From Candidatus Omnitrophota bacterium (GTDB lineage: Bacteria; Omnitrophota; Omnitrophia; Omnitrophales; JACROU01): 35,945 bases of DNA. Positions 1 to 7,768 of the stretch are shown one piece after another (the stretch's first letter is position 1; the number at the start of each line of letters is the position of its first letter). The stretch spans positions 1 through 35,945 of the forward strand of contig JACROU010000079.1 of the NCBI GenBank assembly GCA_016214265.1. The letters run 5' to 3'. The notes beneath the pieces were generated by a model. It was given only the letters and a program-made list of their open reading frames with translations. It did no database searches and was not told where the DNA came from. The translations under genes and the position numbers were made by a program.

Positions 1-3000
1 ATCTTCCGCCTCCGCCACAGTTTTCCTCAATTCCGGAATTAATTTCTGCTTACCATTCATGTCGCCCAGCCATTCAAAATGTTTTTTGGGATCCCGAAGA
101 ACGCCATTCTCATCAAAAAGTCTCCTGCGGGTATCTGCTGTTGCCGTCGCTCCCGTAACGCCTACCACCGGCGTCAGATTTAGCCCCAGATCTTTCAGAA
201 TGCCGGCTTTTTCTCCCCTTGCGTCAAAAACAGTTTCATTGGGATTTTTTATGTCCATAACCGCGAACAGTTCACCCGTCCGGGAATCCTCATAAAGCGG
301 GATTCTTTTTCCGTCGATTTTTTCCGTAAAATGAAAAGGCAGGTCTTTGATTTTCGCTTTATCCCCCTGTTGAATTTTGTCCGTTTTAATCACTTCGGTC
401 TTCCCGGTTTCAGGATTAAACCGTTCGACAGTAGCAAAAATAGGCGATCCATCTTTTGCCCGAAGCGGAAAACCTCCGGCATAGACTTCATCTGTAAATT
501 CCACCTGCGTGTTCAAAATAGCGGCTTGGGCGGCTTCTAGAAACTTCGCGTTTTGTTCTGTGGTCAAACCTTTATCGACTCCATGTTCAAGGGCCAGGGC
601 ATGCAGCGATTGCAGAATGTTGTGATAGAAACTGTCTCTGGCGTCAGGCGCGTACTCATCATTGAACGCGTTGTATTTATTGAACTCCAGAAATGACATG
701 GTGAGCTTTCCATTCACATAATAGGCCAGTCCGATTTCATCGCCTAATTTGGTCATGTAAATTCCTTTGGCGAACGAATTGGAATCGAGCTTCAGACGCG
801 CGCTAAGACGATCCAGACTGCCATCCGCCTCGGCCTGAATCAGTTTTCCAAAAGAGGAAAGTTTGTAGGATCGCGAGTATCGAATATCCTGAAGTGAGCG
901 AAGAACGGTGTGATCAAAAATCGGCTGGAATTCGGCATAATCTGACTTGAAGGCATTAATGCGAGCTTGAAGGGCCTGAAGCTTTTTGGGCGTTGGCGCT
1001 TGATGGTAATCGTCAATGGCGTTTGCGATCGCATTTATTTTATCCACAAACCCCATTTTTTCTCGAACTCCGGCCACACCATCGAGGACAATTTTGACAC
1101 GCCCCAAGTCGTGAGCGGGACGAGGCAGCCTGCCGGTAAAATAGTCATTCTGAGGAATATATTTCGCCTCGGCCTCTCTTAACGCGTTCACTAAACCCGG
1201 CGGCGGCTTGTCAAGCTGGGCCTCATCAAAAACTCCTTGCTGCTTCAATATTTTTTCTTGAACTTCGGCCCGGGCAGTCACCGTTTTTAGTTGCCGCACA
1301 ACTTCCCCTTCAAGATTCTCCACCATTTGTTTGCCCAATTTATTTCTTACCTCAGGATTTTTTTCATTCTTAAAAGCAAGTTTTTCATCCTTAGAAGGCC
1401 CGCGGATTACCGAGGTGGCGCCAAAGACACTGAACGCTTCCTCAAGTCTGGCCGTCTTTTCCTCATCTAAAAGGAACCGGGTTTTAAGTTTTTCTTTCAC
1501 CTGAGCAAATCCTTCGGTTAAAATTTTTTCCAGATCCTTTTTGCTAAGACCGAGCGCGATCAATCTTGTGCCGATATAGCCCTGACTGGTCCCAGCTGCA
1601 TCCTGCAGTAAAGGTAAAGCCCTTACACCATCCGGTGCCGTACATTTTTTAATCACCTCCATCATTTCATTTTTAAGCGCGCTTCCCATTTCAACGCCGC
1701 CGATTTTATTGGCGGAAGCTATTGGCAAGGTAATCATCGCTAATTCAATGGAAGTGGTTTCAGGCTTCATCAGATAATTGATCGCTTTTTCAAATACCGC
1801 TTGAGACACCGTGTCACCATCAGTGTAATCACGCTCCACTGTCAGATAATGAAATCTTAAAAACTCGATTTGTCTTTTGATATCCTTTTTCCGTTTTGAA
1901 AAATTTCTTACTGACAAATCAGACATTAATTGTGAAAGCGCTTCGGTTTTACTGACGTATTCCTCCAGCTTTGTGGGCGAGGCTGTCTCCAAAATCAAGT
2001 TCAGCCGCCGACGGAACAAATCAGCATTCACGCGCGCAGCATCCATTCCACTTCGTTTTAAAAAGAAGGCAATCCCGGCATCCCCTTCTGAAAATTTCCG
2101 GATAAAATTCAAACCTTTCGACTTCTTCAAATCATTTATTTCCTCGTCAAGTTCTTCGGCGGTAGCAGCGCCAAGCGACCGCCCCATTACCGCTTGGGCT
2201 CCGGGCAACCGGCCGGTGACGGCAAACTCCGCTTGCTTGGTTGAGACCGTTTGATCAATTTGCTTTTCAAGCGCGGCGATTTTTTGGAGTGCCTCGTTCC
2301 GCTTGCCATCAAAAAAAGATTGGAGAATTTTGGCCATTTGCGCTGTGATATTTGCGGCGGCGGCGGCAGGAATTGCCTCCTTACCAGTAATCAGCTTGCT
2401 GAATATTTCGTTGATGATGGCTGTGTATTCCGCTTTTTGTTCGGAAGAAATGCTTGTTTGGGTATTGATCGCGTTTTTCCAGCCCTGAAGAATTTGCGGC
2501 AGATTTTCTTTTACCGCTTCGGCAAATTCGGTAGACAGCCCCTGATCCGCCGCTTTTTGGTGCTCGATTAGAAAAAGTTCCGGCGAGAGCGTTTCCTTTT
2601 TGAGCCATTTTGCGTACGAGACTTTGCCGCGCATCACGTCCCAGTACGGGGTTTTCTCGTCAAACTGCGTGATTCGCGGAACGATCAGTATGTAGGAAAT
2701 TCCGTCACGCTTCAGCATTTCTTTGATACCGTTGGAATGGAATCCGCCTGTGATCACCATCGCGAATTTCCGGCTTTGCTCGTTCAAGAGTTTCATCAAG
2801 TTTTTGTGAAGCGTTTCATCGCGCTCGAGGGCCGCATCGTAAAAAGCCCGGTGGGGTTTGAATAGATCATCCAGTTCCATCTGCCCTACTTCTCGACCGA
2901 TAAACTCCCAGAAATTTTTCTCTGCGAAATCGGCCTGATGTTCGCGGTATTCGGCCAGTTCTTCGCGCGAAAGTTCCAGTTTGGAAAAATTGCGGAGGAT

Positions 3001-4161
3001 TTTGAGGCGATGAAAAAACTGATCGAGCTTTCTTTGTTGATCATTCTGAAACAATTTTTCTTTAATAGCCGCCGTCAGCGCGTCGATTTCTTTAAATAAT
3101 TCCTCTCCTTTTATCTTCTCCATGTCCGCGACGTGATGCATGTAGCCATTCAGCTCGGGCAGTTTTTCATCACCCTCGGCCATGCCCAGATCCTTGGCCT
3201 TACCGAGCAGCCAGAGATAATAGCTTTCGCGCTTCATCTCGCCGCGTTTAAACGCCGATTCTTTGTCGCGGAATTCTTTCAGCTCCTCGCCGTTCGAGGC
3301 TTTCATGGTTCGCTCGATGTCGCGGCCGAGCGTCACCGCCTCGGCATCTATCTTTTTAAAGTCGAACGCCTTTTCACGCTCGACGGCGGCCAGAAGCGCA
3401 TCGATCATCGGATAATGACCCGCAACACCTTCGAACGATTTCAAATATTTCACGTAATCGAGCAAATTCAGATGTTCTTTTTCGTAATCTTCCGTTTTCT
3501 GGAATAATTCTTTGAGTTCCGGCGAATAGGTCTCGTCCTTCATTTTCCTCAGCCAGCGATCAATATCGTCCAGTTTCATATCGACGCGTTTTTTCTCATC
3601 AATCGCTTTCAGAAACGCTTTCTTGTTTTCAAAATAAATCTTCATATCCTCGATGCCGTAAAAATCGGACTCGCGGTCATTCGCGATCGCGGCGAATTCC
3701 GCGCCCGAGAGCTCACCCCGGCGCACGTAGCCATCGATAATTTTCTCTTTCACCTCTTGAACCGGAAACGCGCGGAACAGCGCGGGATTCACTTTGCCTT
3801 CGCCGCCTTCCAGCGCGACCAGTTTTAAATCTTGATCCTTTTGGACTCTGTCGATGATTTTCCGGATATTGGATTGTGCTTCGTAAATGCAGTGGGCGTC
3901 TTGAATGTAAATGACAAGCGGCGAATCACCGGCTGGGTTCGGGGATTGATACACTTCTTCAACAACACCAAATTCTTCGGGAATATGAATTTGCGACGGC
4001 ACTGGAACTGGCTTTTGAACCGGCTCAACGGCAACCGGAATCGGAGGCGCCGCCCAAATGACGGTCGATTCCACGAAGGTTATGGCTACAAATAAAGCCA
4101 TTGCCTTCAGGAATGGATGATCCCGTCCACGATGAAACTTTTCACCTTTTTTGTATCTCAT
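1..4161 (-). CDS. Giant exported protein with TIKI/ChaN-like N-terminal domain (3' end outside window)
   Basis: The frame is open from ATG at 4161 to the window edge (1387 codons, no stop); an in-frame TAG lies about 36 bases upstream, so the N-terminus is complete. Residues 1-38 look like a Sec signal: a basic stretch, then a hydrophobic segment ending near WAA. Residues about 60-510 carry spaced motifs YIQDAH (His90), VALEGGEG (Glu118) and ITGGFHSNGI (His475). This pattern recalls the GxxH...E...GxxH layout of the TraB/TIKI and ChaN superfamily, whose members are metal-dependent proteases or haem-binding proteins. The long remainder is charged, largely helical-looking, and I recognise no family in it. 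The ribosome site is weak (AAGAGAAAAGCC before ATG). The gene stands alone, divergent from the next. Function is unknown; the domain call is inference from motifs. Confidence 0.82.
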   Translation of the reverse strand, partial: MRYKKGEKFHRGRDHPFLKAMALFVAITFVESTVIWAAPPIPVAVEPVQKPVPVPSQIHIPEEFGVVEEVYQSPNPAGDSPLVIYIQDAHCIYEAQSNIRKIIDRVQKDQDLKLVALEGGEGKVNPALFRAFPVQEVKEKIIDGYVRRGELSGAEFAAIANDRESDFYGIEDMKIYFENKKAFLKAIDEKKRVDMKLDDIDRWLRKMKDETYSPELKELFQKTEDYEKEHLNLLDYVKYLKSFEGVAGHYPMIDALLAAVEREKAFDFKKIDAEAVTLGRDIERTMKASNGEELKEFRDKESAFKRGEMKRESYYLWLLGKAKDLGMAEGDEKLPELNGYMHHVADMEKIKGEELFKEIDALTAAIKEKLFQNDQQRKLDQFFHRLKILRNFSKLELSREELAEYREHQADFAEKNFWEFIGREVGQMELDDLFKPHRAFYDAALERDETLHKNLMKLLNEQSRKFAMVITGGFHSNGIKEMLKRDGISYILIVPRITQFDEKTPYWDVMRGKVSYAKWLKKETLSPELFLIEHQKAADQGLSTEFAEAVKENLPQILQGWKNAINTQTSISSEQKAEYTAIINEIFSKLITGKEAIPAAAAANITAQMAKILQSFFDGKRNEALQKIAALEKQIDQTVSTKQAEFAVTGRLPGAQAVMGRSLGAATAEELDEEINDLKKSKGLNFIRKFSEGDAGIAFFLKRSGMDAARVNADLFRRRLNLILETASPTKLEEYVSKTEALSQLMSDLSVRNFSKRKKDIKRQIEFLRFHYLTVERDYTDGDTVSQAVFEKAINYLMKPETTSIELAMITLPIASANKIGGVEMGSALKNEMMEVIKKCTAPDGVRALPLLQDAAGTSQGYIGTRLIALGLSKKDLEKILTEGFAQVKEKLKTRFLLDEEKTARLEEAFSVFGATSVIRGPSKDEKLAFKNEKNPEVRNKLGKQMVENLEGEVVRQLKTVTARAEVQEKILKQQGVFDEAQLDKPPPGLVNALREAEAKYIPQNDYFTGRLPRPAHDLGRVKIVLDGVAGVREKMGFVDKINAIANAIDDYHQAPTPKKLQALQARINAFKSDYAEFQPIFDHTVLRSLQDIRYSRSYKLSSFGKLIQAEADGSLDRLSARLKLDSNSFAKGIYMTKLGDEIGLAYYVNGKLTMSFLEFNKYNAFNDEYAPDARDSFYHNILQSLHALALEHGVDKGLTTEQNAKFLEAAQAAILNTQVEFTDEVYAGGFPLRAKDGSPIFATVERFNPETGKTEVIKTDKIQQGDKAKIKDLPFHFTEKIDGKRIPLYEDSRTGELFAVMDIKNPNETVFDARGEKAGILKDLGLNLTPVVGVTGATATADTRRRLFDENGVLRDPKKHFEWLGDMNGKQKLIPELRKTVAEAED

Positions 4162-4308
4162 GGCTTTTCTCTTGCCTGCTAACTCGAGAAAAAACGCCTA
4201 ATTGAAACAACTTATTTACTACCATTTAAAATGTAGCACATTTCGGGGAATTTGCTTGAGTTAGGGGTACGAGATAACTATCATGTTCCCGATCGCAGTA
4301 CAATTTAG

Positions 4309-4340
4309 TTAGGTGCCAGGTTGATGAACCTGACACCTAA
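4309..4340. repeat. Imperfect 32-bp palindrome, copy 1 of a dispersed repeat
   Basis: Arms TTAGGTGCCAGGTT and AACCTGACACCTAA pair with one G:T-type mismatch around a four-base centre. The same sequence occurs as a perfect palindrome at 27461-27494. It lies in the 210-base gap between the divergent giant gene and the PuuD-like gene, just upstream of the latter. In RNA it would form a long hairpin without a T-tract. The rest of the gap (4162-4308) shows no gene and no clear promoter to me. Confidence 0.85.
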
Positions 4341-4371
4341 CGACTTTACTATTCAATAACCAGGAGGAAAT

Positions 4372-4998
4372 ATGCCTACTGATGTGCTTGATTTGAACAC
4401 GATCACTTTGATGGTGCTCAGGTGGATTCATTTCTTCGCGGGAATTACCTGGATTGGACTGCTGTATTTTTTCAATCTGGTCAACGTTCCTTTCGCGAAA
4501 ACGATGGACGCCGACACCAAAAAGAAAGTAGTGCCGCAGTTGATGCTGCGCGCGCTGTGGTGGTTTCGATGGGCGGCGATGGTAACATTCGTCGTTGGAT
4601 GGTTGTACGTAACCTGGAAACTTTATGTTGCGACCAACGCGGGCATGACCGGAACCGGTGGATTATTGACCTCGACTTGGGGTCAGTGGATCAGTTTCGG
4701 CGGCTTGCTGGGAACCATCATGTGGTTTAACGTGTGGTTTATCATTTGGCCAAGCCAGAAAAAAATTATCGGCTGGGTGAAAAATGGTGAGAACCCGCCG
4801 CAAATGGCCGGCATTGTGAAGAACGCGTATTTGGCCTCACGCACAAACACGTACCTGTCTGTCCCGATGCTTTTTTGCATGGGCGGCGCCAGTCATTTTC
4901 CGGCATTTAGCTACATTACGGCGGGAATTGTATTGGTTATCGGATTTCTGGTTGCGTGGGTTTTTATTAACGTGTCGTTGAAGGTGACAGCTTCTTAA
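4372..4998 (+). CDS. Urate oxidase N-terminal (PuuD)-like membrane protein
   Basis: A 208-residue integral membrane protein with several hydrophobic segments (about residues 12-35, 65-90, 105-130 and 160-205). The start VLRWIHFFAGITWIG followed by FFNLVN matches the membrane domain found at the N-terminus of PuuD-type urate hydroxylases, which also occurs alone in many bacteria. Stand-alone members have no proven substrate and often sit near c-type cytochrome or cupredoxin genes; here a cupredoxin lipoprotein gene converges on it. The start is supported by AGGAGG eight bases before ATG. The C-terminal soluble cytochrome domain of full PuuD is absent, so a urate-oxidising role should not be assumed. 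A haem or copper-linked electron-transfer role is inference. Confidence 0.8.
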   Translation: MPTDVLDLNTITLMVLRWIHFFAGITWIGLLYFFNLVNVPFAKTMDADTKKKVVPQLMLRALWWFRWAAMVTFVVGWLYVTWKLYVATNAGMTGTGGLLTSTWGQWISFGGLLGTIMWFNVWFIIWPSQKKIIGWVKNGENPPQMAGIVKNAYLASRTNTYLSVPMLFCMGGASHFPAFSYITAGIVLVIGFLVAWVFINVSLKVTAS

Positions 4999-4999
4999 A

Positions 5000-5076
5000 A
5001 GTCACCAGAACACCGGTCACCAGTGCACCAGTAAATCGGTCACTGGTGACCGGTGACTGGTGCTCCGGTGCTCTTA
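5000..5076. repeat. Heptad-like inverted repeat between convergent genes
   Basis: About 75 bases built of roughly seven-base units of the type GTCACCA / GGTGACC / GGTGACT. The left half reads mainly GTCACCAG and CACCGGTCACCAGT; the right half reads the complement, ACTGGTGACCGGTGACTGG. The halves can fold into a long hairpin between the convergent PuuD-like and cupredoxin genes, so it may act as a bidirectional terminator, though it lacks a T-tract. The last ten residues and stop codon of the cupredoxin gene lie inside the element. Confidence 0.75.
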
Positions 5077-5837
5077 AAACTAAATTCCACTTCTTTCGAT
5101 TCCTGCGGTCCTACCGTTACCGGCAGCTCTTTCGTTCCCAAAGTTTCGTGCCAAGCCTCCAGCACATAATTTCCCGGAGGTAAATTCTTGATCGTAAACG
5201 ATCCGTCATCGCCCGTCACCGCGAAATAAGGATGCGGGAGCACGCCGATATAACCCTGCATCCAGGGATGCACGTCACACTTAAGCGACACCATCACTTC
5301 GGGAGTGTTGAATTTTTTCATCTGTTTCATTCCCTGAAACGGAAGCCCCATATTAAATCCCGGCTGATTTTTGGCAAACGCGTGAATATTGTGAAGCGTC
5401 GGATCATTATTCAAGAACTTCACGGGCTGGCCGGCCTGAACCCCGGTCACATGGGGCACATAAACGCATTTGGAATTGTCAATTTCCACAGAATCGGCGG
5501 GCGGATCGAATTTGTAATTTTCAAGCCCCTGTTTCACGTAAACGAATACATTCTGAAGCGTTCCATCTTTCGACAACAATTCTTCAGAAAGAATTTGTCC
5601 GTGATTAATAACACTGCATTCAGGATTACCTTTGACGGGCAACTCTTTCCTGGGTGGGACCACGCCTTCAAACAACACTTTTCCGGAAATGGATCCGGTT
5701 GTCGCAAAATCTACCGTCTGCACCGCCAACTGTTGAGACGCACTTTCTGGAACCACGGCCTCCTCTTGCTTCTTGCCGCATCCAGGAACAAGAATTAAAA
5801 CGCAAAAAATGTAAACAAACCATTTCCCGAGCTTCAC
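5040..5837 (-). CDS. Cupredoxin lipoprotein with carboxypeptidase-regulatory-like C-terminal domain
   Basis: The best start is GTG at 5837: it has AAAGGAG six bases upstream and overlaps the preceding stop as GTGA. That gives 265 residues. A signal peptide ends in a lipobox (LVPGC, Cys20), so the mature protein should be a lipoprotein. Residues about 48-200 look like a cupredoxin: a His in TLHNIH (His149) and the cluster KCDVHPWM (Cys187, His190, Met193) give the His-Cys-His-Met ligands of a type 1 copper site. Residues about 205-250 (DDGSFTIKNLPPGNY) match the beta-sandwich CarboxypepD_reg repeat. It probably carries electrons outside the inner membrane; the partner is not known. The C-terminal residues after about 256 derive from a repeat element. 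Confidence 0.85.
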   Translation of the reverse strand: MKLGKWFVYIFCVLILVPGCGKKQEEAVVPESASQQLAVQTVDFATTGSISGKVLFEGVVPPRKELPVKGNPECSVINHGQILSEELLSKDGTLQNVFVYVKQGLENYKFDPPADSVEIDNSKCVYVPHVTGVQAGQPVKFLNNDPTLHNIHAFAKNQPGFNMGLPFQGMKQMKKFNTPEVMVSLKCDVHPWMQGYIGVLPHPYFAVTGDDGSFTIKNLPPGNYVLEAWHETLGTKELPVTVGPQESKEVEFSFKSTGAPVTGHQ

Positions 5838-6277
5838 TGTGCACTCCTTTGATGCAACGCCATCATACATTTATCCATCACCACCGTAAGGCCTGCGGCA
5901 CGAGCCAATTTGGCCGCCTCGTTATTAACAATGCCCACCTGCATCCAAACTACTTTACTTCCCCGCTCAATCGCGTCCTTCACAACCGGAAGCGCCTCGC
6001 TGGGCGGACGAAAAATCTCGACAATTTCAACATTGACCGGCACATCGGAAAGCGAGGCATAAACTTTCTCGCCAAGCACTTCGCCTTTCAGCGTGGGATT
6101 GACGGGGAAAATATTCCAGCCGTGCTCTTTCAAATATTTCGCGACATAATGACTTGGCTTTTCAGGATTGCTTGAAAGTCCAACCACAGCTACATTTTTA
6201 TATTTTTTCATCGCCGCAAGCGCTTCCCGATCAGACAAATTAGACTGCGGAAGCTCACAATGCTCTTCACTTCCCAT
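5834..6277 (-). CDS. CoA-binding domain protein (YccU type)
   Basis: A single Rossmann-like CoA-binding domain of 147 residues from ATG at 6277, preceded by AAAAAGG. The frame is open further upstream, but the longer version would run through the preceding ferritin-like gene. KYKNVAVVGLSSNPEKPSH is the nucleotide-binding start, and GWNIFPVNPTLKGEVLGEKVYASL and WMQVGIVNNEAAKLARAAGL match the small YccU family related to the succinyl-CoA synthetase alpha N-domain. Family members bind CoA; their physiological role is unclear. It overlaps its upstream neighbour by 11 bases and its downstream neighbour by 4 (GTGA), so the four genes 5040-6805 form one operon. Confidence 0.88.
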   Translation of the reverse strand: MGSEEHCELPQSNLSDREALAAMKKYKNVAVVGLSSNPEKPSHYVAKYLKEHGWNIFPVNPTLKGEVLGEKVYASLSDVPVNVEIVEIFRPPSEALPVVKDAIERGSKVVWMQVGIVNNEAAKLARAAGLTVVMDKCMMALHQRSAQ

Positions 6278-6512
6278 CGGAGACCTTTTTGGATTCCACG
6301 ATACGGACAAGCTCAGAGGCATACTGAGCGTGTTCAACCTCATCATCCATAATTGATTCGAGCACCTTTTTTGCTTTAGTTCCTTCTAGAAAAACTTTGT
6401 GTTTTGTCAACAGATCCGAGTAAAAACACAGAGCATCTTTTTCCAATTTCAACATTCTTTCAAAACGCATAAGCCAAAGCTGTTTAAGTTGTTTGGGATC
6501 AGAACCATTCAT
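6267..6512 (-). CDS. Small ferritin-like helical protein, second of a pair
   Basis: 81 residues, almost wholly helical. LEKDALCFYSDLL is followed by MDDEVEHAQYASELV, which includes an E-x-x-H pair (EVEH) typical of iron-binding helices in rubrerythrin and ferritin-like proteins. It has only half the length of a four-helix bundle, so it would need to dimerise or pair with its neighbour. The start overlaps the upstream stop by four bases (ATGA), implying coupled translation. I cannot name a family with certainty; a di-iron or peroxide-defence role is inference from the motif. Confidence 0.7.
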   Translation of the reverse strand: MNGSDPKQLKQLWLMRFERMLKLEKDALCFYSDLLTKHKVFLEGTKAKKVLESIMDDEVEHAQYASELVRIVESKKVSDGK

Positions 6513-6805
6513 TTCTGTTTCTCTTTTTTTATTTTAGCTTCGATTTCGTCAACCACTTCATCCAAAAGCTCCCGGTGTTTTTGGGTCTCCTTAATAAGAA
6601 TCATCAGAATTTCCTTGATTCTTTTCCGTTCACTTTCCGAAAAAAATTTCAAGTCCTTGGCGTTGTCGAGGTGAAGCTGAATCAGGTAAACACTGGCCTC
6701 TTCCTCATCTTCCGCCTTATAAAGGTTAAAAAGAAGTTCCTCGCGCAAATTTTGGATATGCGCCCATTCATATTCTTTTTCGATATTTTCTTCCCAGGAG
6801 GTCAT
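6509..6805 (-). CDS. Small helical, ferritin-like protein, first of a pair
   Basis: 98 residues, highly charged and helical. EDEEEASVYLIQLHLDN and ETQKHRELLDEVVDEIE are acidic/His-rich helices that could supply metal ligands like those of ferritin-like bundles, though the E-x-x-H spacing is not exact (ETQKH). The C-terminus is a lysine-rich tail. It is the first gene of the operon running to 5040 and lies directly downstream of tRNA-Gly, with a weak ribosome site (GAAAG). It may be an erythrin-like half-domain that pairs with the next gene product. The family is not firmly recognised. Confidence 0.65.
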   Translation of the reverse strand: MTSWEENIEKEYEWAHIQNLREELLFNLYKAEDEEEASVYLIQLHLDNAKDLKFFSESERKRIKEILMILIKETQKHRELLDEVVDEIEAKIKKEKQK

Positions 6806-6828
6806 GAGAATTCTTTCATTCTAAATAA

Positions 6829-6902
6829 TGGAGCGAGCGGTGGGAATCGAACCCACATTCTAAGCTTGGGAAGCTTATGTTCTACCACTGAACTACGCTC
6901 GC
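6829..6902 (-). tRNA. tRNA-Gly (anticodon CCC), CCA encoded
   Basis: Reading on the minus strand from 6902: acceptor stem GCGAGCG pairs perfectly with CGCTCGC, D-arm GTTCAGTGGTAGAAC, anticodon stem TAAGC/GCTTA around loop TTCCCAA (anticodon CCC, reading GGG), T-arm TGGGTTCGATTCCCA. The discriminator is T, and CCA follows in the DNA at 6831-6829. The first 21 bases overlap the 3' end of the MBL hydrolase gene, whose TAG stop falls inside the D-arm. Confidence 0.96.
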
Positions 6903-7718
6903 ATTTTTCTTCTCATCCCACTTCAGATAACTTGCGGGAATCTGGGGGTCATGATACCAAAAACAAAGATGCTTTTCCTCGACCAATTTTTCAAGAATCC
7001 CCTTCTTCAAATTCACCAATTCGATCGGATATTCATCATAAGCCATTACCCAAGCAAGCCTCAGATGACTCGTCGTCGGAATAAAATCGCCGAGAAAACA
7101 CGCCTTCTCACCCGCAGACTCCAGCCACACGATTTGATGACCTTTTGTGTGCCCGCCAGTCACCTGAACGCTGATTCCCTCTTCGATTTTTTTGCTGCCA
7201 TCAATCAACTCGAGGAGCCGTGATTTCTCCAATGGTAAAAAATTTTCTTCAAGATAACTGCCTTCGGTCAGTTTATTTGTGTGAAGCGCGTCATGCCATT
7301 CCTGTTTTTGAACAAAATATTTCGCGTTTGGAAACACGGAGCGCAACCGGCCATCCGCACTCATCTCAGTACAGCCGCCGCAGTGATCAAAATGAAGATG
7401 CGTCGCGATCACACCGTCGATATCTTTGGCACTTAATCCCAGCCGGGCGAGACCGATTAACAGTTGATTCCCTTTTTGAACTTCATAAATTTTCCGGAAT
7501 TTATCGGACAACTTGTCGCCAAGCCCTGTTTCAATCAGAAAATTCTTTTTTCCGGTTCGCACCAAAACACAATTCATACCGAGCGTAATCCGGTTTTGGA
7601 TATCTGGCGGTGTTTTTTTCTCCCAAAGCACGCGCGGCACGATGCCGTACATACCGCCGCCATCAAGCTTAAACGTCCCATCGGAAATAATGGAAATTTC
7701 GAATCTGCCGATCTTCAT
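6882..7718 (-). CDS. MBL-fold metallo-hydrolase
   Basis: 278 residues from ATG at 7718; a TTG 24 bases earlier is the only in-frame extension of the track and is less likely. The metallo-beta-lactamase fold is clear: HLHFDHCGG (HxHxDH), TGGHTKGH, CFLGDF and a late His in WYHDP supply the dinuclear metal ligands. The family is that of lactonase and glyoxalase-like hydrolases. The N-terminal part (IISDGTFKLDGG, GMNCVLVRTGKKNFLIETGLG) is typical of the AHL-lactonase-like branch, but the substrate cannot be read from sequence. The ribosome site is poor. It diverges from the leucine-dehydrogenase-type gene across 50 bases. Its stop lies within the tRNA-Gly gene, so the last seven codons are tRNA sequence. 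Confidence 0.9.
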   Translation of the reverse strand: MKIGRFEISIISDGTFKLDGGGMYGIVPRVLWEKKTPPDIQNRITLGMNCVLVRTGKKNFLIETGLGDKLSDKFRKIYEVQKGNQLLIGLARLGLSAKDIDGVIATHLHFDHCGGCTEMSADGRLRSVFPNAKYFVQKQEWHDALHTNKLTEGSYLEENFLPLEKSRLLELIDGSKKIEEGISVQVTGGHTKGHQIVWLESAGEKACFLGDFIPTTSHLRLAWVMAYDEYPIELVNLKKGILEKLVEEKHLCFWYHDPQIPASYLKWDEKKNASVVQW

Positions 7719-7768
7719 AGTAACTATTATTATCGGTATCAATCGATTTTTCCGAAGGGACAGGAATT

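Noticed and set aside
3133..3507. Plus-strand open frames within the giant exported gene (also 59-295, 1877-2571)
   Set aside because: They are shadows of the continuous minus-strand frame from 4161 to the window edge.
5232..5798. Plus-strand 188-codon frame opposite the cupredoxin gene
   Set aside because: The minus-strand protein has a signal peptide, copper ligands and domain motifs; the antisense frame has none.
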